Positions 13,034 through 24,723 of a stretch of 64,000 nucleotides of DNA are shown piece after piece. Position 1 is the stretch's first letter, and every line of letters begins with the position of its first letter. Source of the DNA: Penicillium oxalicum. Lineage: Eukaryota; Ascomycota; Eurotiomycetes; Eurotiales; Aspergillaceae. A program made the position numbers and the translations under genes. The notes under the pieces were generated by a model. That model saw only the letters and a program-made list of their open reading frames with translations. It made no database searches and had not been told where the DNA came from. Location of the stretch: assembly GCF_001723175.1 (NCBI RefSeq), contig NC_064652.1, positions 2,356,001 to 2,420,000 on the forward strand, read 5' to 3'.

Positions 13034-13753
13034 GTTCGCAACAAATCCAAAGTCTTGCGCATTGCACAGTCTCACAGAGGACCGACCACTGCGCAACGAA
13101 ATTTCCTTGTCAGAAATTATTATGAAGAGATCGCAGGTGAGTTTGTCTGGGACAAGCGAGCGCAAAAGCACCACCCTGTCTCCATTGAAGGGCTGCCTGA
13201 TTTGCCGTCGATAACGACGACACACAATTTGGACATTGAAGCATGATGACTCTCTCTCCCCTTATCCCCCTCCTCCCGTCTCCTCACGAGATTTGTGCTC
13301 GGGTCGTTCACTGGTCCCCCCATCTTCAAGCCCTCCTAAGGCGGCTCCAGCATGTTTGCATCTGATCTGAGCTAACCATCTTGTGTCTTTATCCTGCTCA
13401 GCACTCGCACGCCAAATAGACAGTCTTCCTGACCTCCATTTCCCTTCTCCGGACTGGCACTCTGGCTCGACTGAATAACCCCAGTTACAGGGTCAATCAA
13501 TATCCCGCAACCGACCACGTTGAGGCCCCGAGCACGCGATCGCGCAACATCTCGACAGACCGGTCATCAGGTACGCCTCACCCATGGTTCCGGCTGCCTG
13601 ACTGCCTTTGCTGACGTCGGATATCTGGTAGCCGACCCGATTGAATTGGGCCTGCTCCCATCTGGGTGCGCGACGCGAAAGTCCGCATCTGTGGTCTTCT
13701 GGAAAATCTTACTCAATCTTGGATGAGGGCCGACCTGCTCCGTAAAACCCAAC

Positions 13754-15789
13754 ATGCCGTCCCGCAACTCCACTATCCCAAACCTGGACCTGAAGTCCCT
13801 CAAGGTCGAGTTTAACAGTAGGAGAATGTCCACTTCATTCGCGCCCGGGTTGCAGAGCCCTGATGCTCTCAGCCCGCTGACCCCGCGATCTCCACGGTCC
13901 GCTTCTACTTCGCCATTTTTCAAGGGTGCGACCATTCGTCCTGTGACAGAAGACTCAAGCCAAGCCTCGACCAGTCCCACGATGGCACCCAAGTCGCCCG
14001 CTTTGTCACCATCCGAGCTTGAGCCTGAGCCCAACACCCCTGGCTTTACCGCAATCCCGCAACAATTCCCCTCCCCGAAGGATGCGTCGAAGAATTCACA
14101 CGGCCGCGATGCGTCCAAATCATTCTTCGGCAATCTCAAAGCACCCAAATCATCTCATCGGTCACAACGTTCCGACAGCTCGGAGAACTCCACAGAGCCA
14201 CCCAAAAGCCGCGGGAGTTCGCGAGATCGAAAAACGATGCCCAAGTTTCACGAGTCGACCCCCGACTTACCTGCTCTCCTTGCAAAGCAGCAGACAGTGA
14301 AAGTGGTATGCCACTTCCCCCCTCCCCCCCTGTCGATAGGTTTCGTCACATTTGTTTTACCCAAAAAGAAATGACACTAATTAATCTCAACGTAGGGGAA
14401 AATGCGCCGCAAACGATCGCACATTCTAAACTGGCTAGTGAGACGGAACCTGTGCCGCTGAAAAAGAGCAAGCCGCGATTTGCGAATCTGTTAACCCGTT
14501 CACGATCCATTCGGGTGGATGATAATTCTACAACACGAGGCTCTGGTCGTCGCCCATCCACCGGCCTCGCAAGGTTAGAGGAGTTCAAGCCAGTCGATTC
14601 TACAACCCCTCTATCAGCTATGCCTCGTCCTGCCCCCGCACGGCCCGAGCGACCTACTGAAGGAGGCCTGTATCCGCCCTCACGTCACATGGAAGCTACG
14701 TCTCCAAGGAAGGACAGAGTGCAAGGGGGTAACATGGTCCATTCTGGCTCTTTTAGCCACGTCTCGGGAGCTTCAGCAGCCATCCTGAACAATCTCAAGC
14801 AGTCCTCAAGTGGGGCTGCCGATCGTATCGGCAAAGCGGGCAAAGGCTTCTTCGGCAAGATCACCCGGAGTGGTAGTACGAATGAGCGAGAGCTGATCAA
14901 CGATGACAACTACGTATGCTCGGTCATCAACCTACCCCTCATCGAGCAGGCGAGGAAAACCCGCATCGCGAAGAAACTGGATGGCTGCAGAGACAAGACC
15001 GAGTTTTGGATGCCTGCTCTCCCGTATCGATGCATTGACTATCTCAACTTCAAGGGATGTGAGGAAGAAGGTCTCTACCGTGTCCCCGGCAGTGGCCGTG
15101 AGGTCAAACATTGGCAGCGTCGGTTCGATTCGGAATTGGACGTGAGCCTTTTTGACGTACCAGACCTTTATGACATCAACACCGTGGGCTCCTTATTCAA
15201 GGCCTGGCTTCGCGAGCTGCCGGACGAGCTGTTCCCCAAAGCGACCCAGGACATGATCGCCGAGAAGTGCGAGGGAGCCACCACCGCCCCACAGCTGCTC
15301 AAGGATGAGCTTTCGAAACTCCCGCCGTACAACTACTATCTCCTCTTCGCTATCACTTGCCACCTAAACCTGCTTCATTCCTACGTGGACCAAAACAAAA
15401 TGGACTACCGTAACCTCTGCATCTGCTTCCAACCTTGCATGAGAATTGACGCATTCTGCTTTCAATTTCTAGTTTGTGACTGGAAAAACTGTTGGCAGGG
15501 TTGCTGGACCGAAAAGGAATGGATGCAAAAGGAAAAGGAGATGGATGAGAAGGAGCAAATGGCCATTGAAGAGAAGACGACGGGGATGAACCATGATTCT
15601 TCTCACTTGTCCTCCAAGCATGAGCGCGCGGTGTCGTCTGGATCCAGCTCTCGATCTGATGAGGACAAGCCCCGTCCCCAAACGGCGCGGCTCCGAAAGG
15701 CCCGACCGGCGAACATTGAGACCGCTCACGCACGCAGCGTTTCTCAGCTCCCCGAATTAGGACCGCCCCTATCACCCATCAAAATCTGA
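13754..15789 (+). CDS. RhoGAP-domain protein
   Basis: GTPase-activating protein for Rho-family GTPases, expected to act in polarity and cell-wall signalling. The N-terminal half is Ser/Pro-rich and basic, with repeated SPxxP-type motifs. The RhoGAP domain begins near YVCSVINLPL and carries the arginine finger in GLYRVPGSG. It continues through FKAWLRELPDELFP and YNYYLLFAITCHLN to NLCICFQPC. The tail is charged (KEMDEKEQMAIEEK) and ends at 15789. Exon 1 runs 13754-14305 and a GTATGC donor follows. Two acceptors are possible. CGTAG at 14395 has the better branch and pyrimidine context but leaves the frame one base out. The AG at 14442 restores the frame and would give about 632 aa. The domain call is firm; the intron 3' end is uncertain. 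Confidence 0.88.
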
Positions 15790-16862
15790 GCAGCGAATTT
15801 CTGCCAGAGAGGCGACCTCTGTCTTAATCAAACTGTCGACCTCGTCAGCACTTTGCCGTGGCTGCTCAAAATATCTTTTTCGGCAGACAGCGGATTTTGA
15901 GCTTCCTCGGCCGGTCCGATCTTGCTTAACTTCCACAATCTACGACTTGCAGTGATTGATGCCGTCGATCTGTTTCCGCGAGGATATCATAATCTCAGCG
16001 TTTCTCGCGGCAGTCTACTTACGATCCATCACACCTCTCTACCCATCGACCTTACCATCCAACGCCCCAGCTGGTACCTGGCCGGTCTTTCCTGGACCAG
16101 TTGGCGTCGTCTGGATGATTGGTCAAAAGGCATCTCCCGGCGTCTTCTGCATGTTACACTTTTGGGTGTACAGTTCTTTTTTTACAGTCATTTTCTTCAA
16201 ATAGTTGCTTTGTTTGTGTATATGTTGGATCCGATATTGCCTACACTCTGGAGTTTGGTGATACTAGGGAGTTCTGGGTGTTGATCTCTTGCCGATATTC
16301 TCCTCCATCTTGTGTCTGTACTGTCCTTGGCTACTCCTTTTTTCCCTATTGTGCGATGTTGCCGCTTCCGAGAGCGTTTCCGCCGTCTCATATTTCTGTC
16401 ATTTGCTTGCTCACGTCTCTTGAGCTTGTTCGTGATTCCCCGCTTTGGCTGGTCTATGATGCATGTCTTCTTTGATTCAGCTTTTCCATCCCTCTGGATC
16501 TTTCTGTTCATTTTGTGTTGTATGATTTCTACGCGGCGTGCCCACTCATCCCATGTACAATAGGAGTAATGAATTGATTCCTTTTGGATCACTGTCAGCT
16601 TTGCCCCTTCCATCTGATGACTGCCAGTCGCGGGAGCGGACTGAAGGAGGGCTTTTGTTTCACATAAATTTACTTGGATCTTATTAAACTCGGAGAAGGT
16701 GACGAGGTAAGCAATGCTTTTGGTAAAGTTCACACAACCGGACGATCGTAAATGAAGACATAAAATCCCGACTCCCAGCCCCAACGCCTGAGAATGATGA
16801 CACTAAACATTGAAAGCTGTACTGTACATGCCTCAAAATGAGCAGAAGAGAGCCCAGCCACT
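15790..16862. other. intergenic between convergent genes, no gene supported
   Basis: This contains the 3' flanks of the RhoGAP gene (rightward) and RRS1 (leftward). A 120-codon plus-strand frame at 15922-16284 overlaps two other frames of similar length and shows only T-rich hydrophobic translation. It is most likely 3' untranslated sequence. Confidence 0.5.
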
Positions 16863-17609
16863 TCAAGGCTTTCTCGAACGGCGCTCGTTGGCCCGTTCCT
16901 TACGCTCATTTCTCTTGATACGGTCCTTCCGTTCGGCACGGTTCATACCGCGAATCGAGCCACCCTTGGCAGCAGCAGCCTCCTCTTTCTTCCAGTCCTC
17001 CTCCTTGACCTCAACAGCCCATTGAGTGTCTTCAGGCTTGTTCTTGCCCTTGTAACCCCATCGGGGCACCCACTCGCCCGACGCCTCATCATACACTAAC
17101 TTCTTGCGGCGTTCCTTGTCCGCAAGTGCAGCACCAGGGTTCTGGTTGTACTTGCCAATACCCTTCTTGCGAGCGAAGAGCTCCCACTTGGTGGGAGGCT
17201 TGGGGGTAGGCAGAGGCTTGTGGCGAGGAACAGCGGTGGCAGCAGGTGGAAGGTTGAGAAGCACACCATTTTGAGCAGACGAGGTGATGTTGCATGTTGT
17301 CAGGAGCTGGTTCAGCAGAACCTGTGCGCCGTCGCGGGCGATCGCTCGGAGCGAATCGTTGAGGGGCTCTCCCTGAGGAAGCTCTAGGAGGTTCGGGTCG
17401 TTGACCATCAGGTTGCCCAAGTCAAATGTATAAGGAGTGGGCTTGGAGACTGTGATGGGGCTGTGGTATTTGGAGAGAAGTCCAAGTCAGTTGTTTAGTT
17501 GTAAAATTGGGTTGCACGGGTTGTAAATATCAGGATCCATAGATACGTACAGTCTCTCGGACTTAGCAGAAGCCGCAGTGGCAGAGTTACCCATTTCAAC
17601 GTCTGGCAT
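16863..17609 (-). CDS. rrs1: ribosome biogenesis regulator Rrs1
   Basis: Nucleolar protein needed for 60S subunit assembly; in yeast it works with Rpf2 to bring the 5S RNP into pre-60S particles. Exons 17609-17551 and 17460-16863 join over a 90-nt GT..AG intron that splits a Leu codon, giving 218 aa, a normal size. Family features are the N-terminal DLGNLMVNDPN block, the LPTPKPPTKWELFARKKGI segment, the EWVPRWGYKG segment and a very basic Arg/Lys tail (RKDRIKRNERKERANERR) suited to nucleolar targeting. The start ATG at 17609 gives a short MPDVEMGN leader. It is divergent from the mitoribosomal mS29 gene, 317 bases apart. Confidence 0.95.
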
Positions 17610-17926
17610 CGTGATTTACACGGGCAGGAGAATTCACCAAGCAAATAAAATTCAGCGGAACTCGTTCAAAGTGCAGGAATGCGACGAAGACCAAGCTGCT
17701 TGGCGGACGGAAAAAAAAAAGTAATTATCGCGGCCTCTCTACTTTTCTGCCGCCCCTGACTAAGGATTGTCTACACCGCTATCCTGAATGGGCAGACGGA
17801 ACTTGATCAAATTATTATGGACTAGTCTTAACAAAGAGCTGCGTTTAGCCATCCATCTCCACCACAGATCCCCGTCTCGCCTCGAATTGATCACACTGGC
17901 CCTTGTGCCGGTGCTCGAGTAGTTCA
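17610..17926. promoter_or_regulatory. shared divergent promoter of RRS1 and the mS29 gene
   Basis: 317 bases separate the two start codons, so both core promoters must lie here. Visible elements are an A10 run near 17711-17720 on the plus strand and a perfect 5-bp-arm palindrome CCAAGCTGCTTGG at 17691-17703. Shared control of cytosolic and mitochondrial ribosome production is inference from the arrangement. Confidence 0.7.
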
Positions 17927-19523
17927 ATGGCTTCCTCGTGGTGCTGGAACTGCCTTTCACGGCTTCGTGTTTCGCCAACACCGCGAGCGATCCTCCCTCC
18001 GCAGCTCATTACGCCCCGAGTCGCAAGCGCCTCCTTTCACTCATCCGCGGTGCAATATGCCAATCCGACCAAGAAAAAGGGTGCCCTTGTAACGGCAAAG
18101 TACCGTCAAGGTCAGACCCTGCGTCGAAAGAAGAAGAAGACCACCGAGCGGGCTCGTCCTCCGGCTGTCGGAGAACGCAAGGCCTTGCGGAAGCGTATCG
18201 TCTTGAGCAACCCCAATGCCCTTGAGGTCGAAGGCATGCAGGACTTGTCTTCAGAAACAATGGTAGATGCTCGCCTGCGTGGCTCTGTGTTGGGCCTTCC
18301 TCTGCCAATGTTGGATCAGCTTAGAGCCGTGCAAGCTTTCAAGCCCAAGCAGGGGTGGTCGATTTTCCGCCGACCAGGAACCGTCCTGCGCCGAGATACT
18401 TTGGAGATGGGTCGTCTATTCGAGAAGATTTCAGGTGAAGGGGATGCTCCTGAAAAGGGCAAGGTTGTGAAGAAGATCCTGACTGGACTGAAAGGTTCAG
18501 GCAAGACTGTGCATTTGCTGCAAGCCATGGCTATGGGATTTCTCAAGCAGTGGGTGGTTGTCTCAGTTCCCGACGGTAAGTGATGATTGGTGTAATCTCA
18601 CGGAACTTGCAATGGCTCAAAAAACGTCACTGACTGCTCGTTTCATAGCCCGAGACCTTGTATCCGGCGAGACCAGCTATTCTCCTCTCGAAGGCACTAG
18701 CCCCCTTCAGTACGTTCAGCCAAATGCAGTGTCTGCTCTTTTGATGCGCACTGTCGAGGCCAATCGCGCAGTCCTCTCGAGCCTGAAGATCTCGCAAAAA
18801 CACAAGGACATCCCGGCTTTCAAGCCTTCTTCCACTTTGGAAGACCTCGCCAAGCTTGGTTTCCAGGACGTGGCTGTTGCGTGGCCTGTCTTCCAGGCTT
18901 TGTGGACCGAGCTTACTGCTACCGCCGCAGCCCCTGGTATGGAGAAGGATTTCAAGCCTCGTCCTCCGATGCTTGTGACCGTGGATGGTCTTGCCCATTG
19001 GATGAAGGAGAGCGCCTATCGATCGTCTGATTACTCTCCTATCCACGCTCATGACCTTGTTCTTGTGAAGCACTTCCTTTCTCTCCTCCAAAATGGCCAG
19101 GCTTCTCTGAAAAACGGCGGCATGGTCCTTTACGCCACTTCCACCTCCAACAACCCGGCCGTCTACACCCTTGAGGTCGCCCTGGATCAACTGGCCGCTC
19201 GACAGGCTGGTATCAGCCCGTCGTCTCCTGAATACCCGTCTCCGGAGGCTTACAGCGGCGCCGACGAGCGCGTCTTGGAGCTCTTCAAGCCCACCGTCGG
19301 CAAGGAGCCCCAATTCGAGCTCCAAACTCTGGGTGGATTGACCCGTGATGAGGCTCGTGGCTATCTGGAGTACTTTGCGCGTAGCGGCTTGCTGCGCGAG
19401 GAAGTAAACGAGACCTGGGTTGCTGAGAAGTGGAGTTTGTCCGGTGGTGGTATTATTGGCGAGCTTGAGAAGCTCGGTCGTCACGTTAAGTCGACTGCAC
19501 AGCCTACCGTGGTCCTGAACTAG
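17927..19523 (+). CDS. rsm23: mitochondrial small-subunit ribosomal protein mS29 (DAP3/Rsm23 family)
   Basis: GTP-binding component of the mitochondrial 37S subunit, related to human DAP3. Exons 17927-18575 and 18649-19523 join across a 73-nt intron with a GTAAGT donor, giving 507 aa. The first 45 residues are Arg/Ser-rich and amphipathic, consistent with a mitochondrial presequence. A P-loop GLKGSGKTVHLLQ follows. Then come the DARDLVSGE region just after the intron, the LVTVDGLAHWM segment (Walker-B-like in this family) and a C-terminal winged region ending TVVLN. The ATG at 17927 is chosen; there is no in-frame ATG upstream. Neighbour RRS1 is divergent. Family assignment is confident; the yeast name is used by analogy. 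Confidence 0.9.
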
Positions 19524-20222
19524 ATGATGTATCTTGGTTATACCATTATGTTTGTTGGTTTGCATTCCCTACAGGCCAGTTTAAGTTCTGAGCCTTGGGG
19601 CTGCTGTATTGTATATGGAACGCATGCGGTCGTATTGCCTTGGTGTCTTTCTTCCCCTTCATATTTTCACTTTCTTTTTGTACTTTACAATCCGAGTCTC
19701 CCGTCCATTTATTTCCTTTTGATTCTAGAGTGCCCAATATGTTCACACGAGGAATGTGACATGTGTTCAAATCTACCAAACCTCTTTGAAGGTGGTGTAG
19801 GCCATATTATATTAATGTTTTAATCGTATCCATTATATGACATGCGATGTCGTGGCGCGGGGGTGCTTGGATCTGCCTTAGAGGTGACGATCGCGATTTT
19901 TTCCGAAGGAAAGGGATACTGTGACCAGCTGAAGTTGGAGGGGAAAAGCGGAGTCGATTCAACGGCATTCAACGCAGAAGACAATTTCAATCTGCAGTTC
20001 GAAATCCAAGTGTGGTTTTGCCCAGTGCAGATGGGAGGCCAGAGAATGGAAGTCGCCCTTTATGCAAAGCTTCACAAGGGAGACGCGAATCGTTATGAAC
20101 TGGCCGACAAGACAATATGCTCATACAAATTCGAGTTTCTGAAGCCCCGGGCTAGCTTGGCAATTGCGCGCGAGCTAGCCAACGCTCATGCAATTCTATC
20201 AATACGTATCTCATTCACTTCT
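19524..20222. other. intergenic between convergent genes
   Basis: 3' flanks of the mS29 gene and of the minus-strand Zn2Cys6 regulator. A plus-strand frame from 19842 runs into the regulator's coding region antisense. It shows no family features, so I see no gene here. Confidence 0.5.
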
Positions 20223-22990
20223 TCACCTTCCTGGGCGGAACAGCCAGTCCGTTTCAGGCGTGGGAATCAGGTAGTTGGTAATGTTGAATTCGTTCGTGTT
20301 TGCAGAACCACTGCCGTCCATCATGGCCCCATTGCCAGTAAGCCCATGAATGGACATGGGATTTGGAACGCTTTCAGACACGCTCAGGTGGTTATGGTTT
20401 GCGCCATTTGAGCTCGAATCGGGAGCACGTGCCGGAGGCACTCGGGGGAAATTGAAGAAACCAAAAACATCGAGGTACTCTAGCTCATTTGGAGCTAGGT
20501 TCCGCGGAGTGATAGCCGCCAAGGATGGACGATGCGCATCATTAGCATCACCGTGGCTCACACTTGATGGAGACTCGCGAGGTTGGCGGGAAATGAGAAA
20601 GTCGAGGTCAAACGCACATCGTCGCATGTCGGCCAAAATTTTGACAGTGGACGGCGTCGAGCGCTCCCCGTCTGTGACGCCAGACTGTTGATACTCTCCA
20701 TACTCATCGAGTACACGCTGGAGGATGTTGCTGTAGCGTTCGGCAACCTTCCAGTACTGACCCATGCGAGAGAGTGTATCTACAAAGAACAGAATGTCTT
20801 GGCTGACGGTGTGTGCGATCGTAGAGCCGTGAACCAGAAGAAGGCGAGCTGAGACCCAGAGAGAGAAGGCGTACGGAGGGCCAAGTTTGTCAAGCAGATT
20901 GTTCTCGACCACGAGCTTTGTGACCGATAAGATGTTGTCCACGGCTAGGAGACATCGTTGACTAGCGCTGTAAGAGGGGGTGAAGATTGGTGAGCGAGTC
21001 GTGGGATAGGCGGCAGATGAATGCAAGCGAATCACAGCTCTTCGAGAGAATAATTAGTCGGCATAACTACAAGACCCTTAATCATGAAGGTTTTGGTTTG
21101 ACTTACGTTTGATAAGTGGCATGAAGTTGCACCCAATCGCTATGAAGGTTTCGATTTTGCTTGCCACCAGCGAAAAGCCTTGATGCATTCTCATAGGCGT
21201 ATTCAGTGGGCAGATTGAATTCCCAGGATGTGAGCTCGCTATCGAGCTTGCGGTAGGTTGCTTGCCATTCCTCGACGTCGGAGAGAGATCCAATGTCGAC
21301 AGGTCTTTTCAAAAAGACGTGAATGCGGGAGAGAATACCGAGTATTTCCATGTACAATCCAAAGGAGCCGACATTCTCTGCATGGTTGTGGTAGTCAATG
21401 CGATCGCTAGAGCAGCGAAACCTCCGTGTGTCGACAGGTTTATTCTTCAAGAAAAACTCCTCTTTGCAAGGAAGTTTGCGGTCGATATCCTTGTCATCCA
21501 ACGCGAAGTTAAAGGCAGTAGCGATGGTAGAGTACCGGTCCAACAAGTACACCATCCAAAAGAGACGACGCCGACTTTCGTCCTCAATCCAAGATTCGGG
21601 TTCAGGTAAAGTCACCGCTCTGAGTGTGTAAATGGACGGATAGACCGGTGCAATGAGGGCAGATTTAGACTCTGCGGCTAATCCCAGCTGGACCACGGAT
21701 CTGGTGATGAGAGCAAGCAGTTTCCAACCAGGAGGCCCATTGGATGAGCCAACCAAGTCAATGGCCAAGATGACAAGCGCCTGAAGAGCCTTTACCGACG
21801 AATTCTCCAGCCCGTAGAGAAGAACTTTTTGCTTCGAAGAGTCATGGTAGCGCTTCCGTTTCTCATCAGTGAGGCGAGAATCCCCCGAAAACCGCAAAGT
21901 CGTAGCCACGATTGCATAAAGCACCATACGATCGGCTTCGTCCAGTGGAGAGGGACCAAAAAAGGTATCCAGAGTAGATCTGCGATGTAGAATGGGACAC
22001 CAAGTATTGATATGCTCGAAATAGAGATCTACCAGTGCATACAGCAGATCGTATGGTGGTAGATCCAGGTTCGGGTCGGTAAGGCTCTGCTCTTGGTTTC
22101 CAAAAAGACTCACAGGGACTTTCAACGACGATTCGTTTCCGGTGTAGTCGTTATTAAGCTGCGCATTGGCCGCAGGAGGCAGTGAGCTCAATGATGGAGC
22201 TGACCCTCCGTTGCGAACGCCATTGTAATTCGGAGCTCTTATCGATGAATCTGAAGGTGTTGCAATCATCACATCTGCTCGTCGAGGGGCTGGGTTTCCC
22301 GGTGAGGCGTCATTGTAATAGACTGCTGTCCGTGGACTTGGGCCCGGGATATTGGACGGCTCCGAGGGAGAGCTATAGCAGACCGAGGCAAAGTGGGTTG
22401 TTTCACGTCCTCCCGATGTTTGATTTTGCAGTATATGGGTTTCAATGAGACGGGCCTGCGCCTGGATGATTTCCTCCAATCTGTCTGTGAATGGCTGTGA
22501 GATACGAAGCTTCTGAGAATAGTAAGATGAACCTACCGAGTCGCTGCTCCAGCTCTTTTCCATAGCCGGCTCTCAAGCCCGGTTTCTTTCTTTCTTTGTA
22601 CTCACACAATTGACCATTTCGCGTGCACCAACCACAACTGGGCTGAACTCGATCTGTCGGTGTGATCCGAATTCAGCAGCCCGAATCTTTTTCTCTCCGA
22701 AACAATCGCGCAGGTTTCACGTACCGCACTTGACCTTTCTTTGTTTACACAACTCGCATCTTGAAACCTAATCAGCATTGCTGGGGGTTGCTCGGCCATA
22801 CACGCAGCTTGTGTACGTACGAGACAGTAAGAGGCCGTTTTCGCTTCAAGGCCCGAACTGCACTGGAGACATCTAAATCGTTCTCTGATTCAGCTTGCGA
22901 TGAGTACTCTCCAGCGCTGTGTCCTTTTCCGGGGTTGGTGTAGTCATGGGTGGAAGGCTGGGCCGATGGAGGTGTAGCCGTATTCGGCAT
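20223..22990 (-). CDS. Zn2Cys6 fungal transcription factor
   Basis: Nuclear DNA-binding regulator with an N-terminal binuclear zinc cluster and a fungal-specific middle homology region. Five exons (22990-22821, 22759-22725, 22653-22537, 22484-21107, 21039-20223) joined over introns of 61, 71, 52 and 67 nt give 838 aa. The cluster is assembled across two introns: C58-x2-C61-x6-C68-x6-C75-x2-C78-x6-C85. A basic linker KERKKPGLRAGYGKELEQRL and a short coiled coil (LEEIIQAQARLIE) follow. The middle region shows LYFEHINTWCPILHRRS and ESRRRLFWMVYLLDRYSTI, typical of this regulator family. The C-terminus is Ser/Asn-rich. It is co-oriented with an amidohydrolase gene and a permease gene upstream, so it may control them; the sequence does not prove it. 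Target and inducer are unknown. Confidence 0.92.
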
Positions 22991-23533
22991 TTTGTTATAG
23001 CGAGATGGTCTAAGACTCTTACTGTCGATCGACCAAGACTTGCCGTTGGCCTGGTGATGATCGCAGAATGGCTCAAGCTAGAAGCACCGGTAAGCCTCCC
23101 CAACGCTTCACCGACAGGCTCCGCAAGACCGAGTCTACTTCAATATTGAATGGAAAGCGGATTCAGAGAAGAGGTCGACGGGGTTCGGGTTCGTGGAGTC
23201 GCTTGACCGAGCATGTAGCCTGAGGCAGAAAACCGGGGGAACCACCCCGCATTTTGTTTCTCCACTCGGCCACCGTTTTGGGTGCAAGTGACATCGCAGG
23301 TACAGGCCGCGCTGCCTGTGCATCTGTGGATCGCAGAGTTTCGGGAAATTGGCTTGCATAGGGAGGCTTATAGTCCAGTCAGAGAAGGCCTAAAGCTCCA
23401 GAGCAGAATAAGGTTGTGCAAAATGCACTTCCATCCCATCAACCTTTTCGTGCCTTGTTTACGTCGATCATATCTTGTTGTCCATTGCAGAGAACGCTTT
23501 CCTAACATCGTGGAGAACTGTACTGCTAGTAAA
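22991..23533. other. intergenic: promoter of the Zn2Cys6 gene and 3' flank of the amidohydrolase gene
   Basis: No gene seen. About 540 bases between two co-oriented minus-strand genes. Confidence 0.5.
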
Positions 23534-24723
23534 CTACAATCTCTGCGAGATTGAATGGACAATTTGCCGAGAGGTGTTGCAAAATGAGGAGTTGAGACCG
23601 TATGCCTTCACCGCAACACCGCCCCAGACTCCTTCCTTCTGTGTCTGGGACAGTCCTCTTCTCTTCATGATACCTTCCACCACTTGAGTCCATCGGGTCC
23701 ATGAAACAGCATTTCCGCCACCTCCGATGTTGCACACGGGCCAATCCGAGCCAAACATGATACGCTCTGGTCCAAAGGAATCGAACACAACATCAGTCCA
23801 GGGTTGTACCCGCTCGACGAGATCATCAATATCAGGGTCGTTGTTGACTGGTAGTGGCGGCAGCTCCGAAAAAGCGCCCGAAAGCTTCATGTATGTCGTC
23901 GGGCTTACCTCGGCCATCTGCCTGATCAGTTTGCTCCATTCCAAAAATTCAGGATGCGATGAGACATCCTGAGGTGCTATACGGAGATTGGGCTTGCACA
24001 TATGATCTGTAGTACAGTCGAGCATTAGGCCTGGCTGTCGTGTCAAGATTGATGGACCATCAACTCACTGATAATGATCGTCACTGGGCGTTGATCACCC
24101 AACTGCTTCATCATTTCCACCGCTTCACGCAACTGGTGCAGTCCACCTTGTCGAGCATCCACTCCAAGATCAAAAGTGAAGCCTTGCTGACCTAGCCAAC
24201 GCAATCCCTCTACGAACAAAGGCTGAAGCATCACACCCGACGGCTTATCCTGGACCAGGTACCTGACGCCGCGGACCTTATGCCACACAGACTCCGTCTT
24301 GGTCCGCTCCTTGGCTTGAGCCATGTAGGAGGCAAGGGCTTTGGGTCCCCCCGGTACTGGCGCCCAAGGTATAATTCCTAGACAAAGATCTTTTTGAGTG
24401 GCATCGTGTCCCTCTCCTAGTACGGGTTCCCCCAGCGCAATGCGTGTCAGGAAAGACACTTCATCCAGAGCATGCTGCCATCCAGGGCTATGTGGACCAT
24501 TGTTTTTGACGGATGACAGACGGTCTGTCTCGAGGAAGATGAATCCCCGTAAGAACTTGCGATCGGTCGTATCACTTCTCGTGGAGATGGCAGAAGATGC
24601 GCGTCGATATTCGTCGACACTGTGCTGAGCCCCAAGCGGATTGCCAGGTTCGTACCACGTGAGCGTTGGCAAGTGAGATGCTGGGAATAGATGGATGTGT
24701 GAGTCCACAATAGGAGCTGACAT
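23534..24723 (-). CDS. amidohydrolase-2 / lactonase-like metal-dependent hydrolase
   Basis: A TIM-barrel metal hydrolase of the amidohydrolase-2 family, which includes sugar-lactone and 2-pyrone-4,6-dicarboxylate lactonases. Exons 24723-24069 and 24006-23534 join over a 62-nt intron, giving 375 aa. The N-terminus has the metal-binding HxH in VDSHIHLFPASHLP. Next are LRGFIFLETDR, VRGVRYLVQDKPSG and FDLGVDARQ strands, then the histidine of NHMCKP just after the splice. The conserved catalytic Asp lies in ERIMFGSDWPVCN. No signal peptide is seen, so it is probably cytosolic. A permease lies upstream and a Zn2Cys6 regulator downstream on the same strand, consistent with a small catabolic unit. 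The substrate is not readable from sequence; a lactone-opening role is the best guess. The last dozen residues are atypical and might hide another intron. Confidence 0.87.

Larger units (their letters stand above)
8708..13753. other. 5-kb stretch with no supportable gene
   Basis: This lies between two divergently transcribed genes (prenyltransferase beta to the left, RhoGAP to the right). Open frames here are short, lack domains, and do not connect through plausible introns. I see no transposase, reverse transcriptase or long terminal repeat. The right-hand 1 kb probably contains the promoter and leader of the RhoGAP gene and includes a C20 run. Small tandem motifs occur at 10294-10320 and 12144-12164. 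It may host non-coding RNA or fully decayed sequence. Confidence 0.5.

Noticed and set aside
15922..16284. 120-codon hydrophobic frame after the RhoGAP gene
   Set aside because: Three overlapping frames of similar length, all T-rich. Most probably 3' untranslated sequence.
19842..20411. 189-codon plus-strand frame
   Set aside because: Its second half is antisense to the Zn2Cys6 gene and it has no family features.
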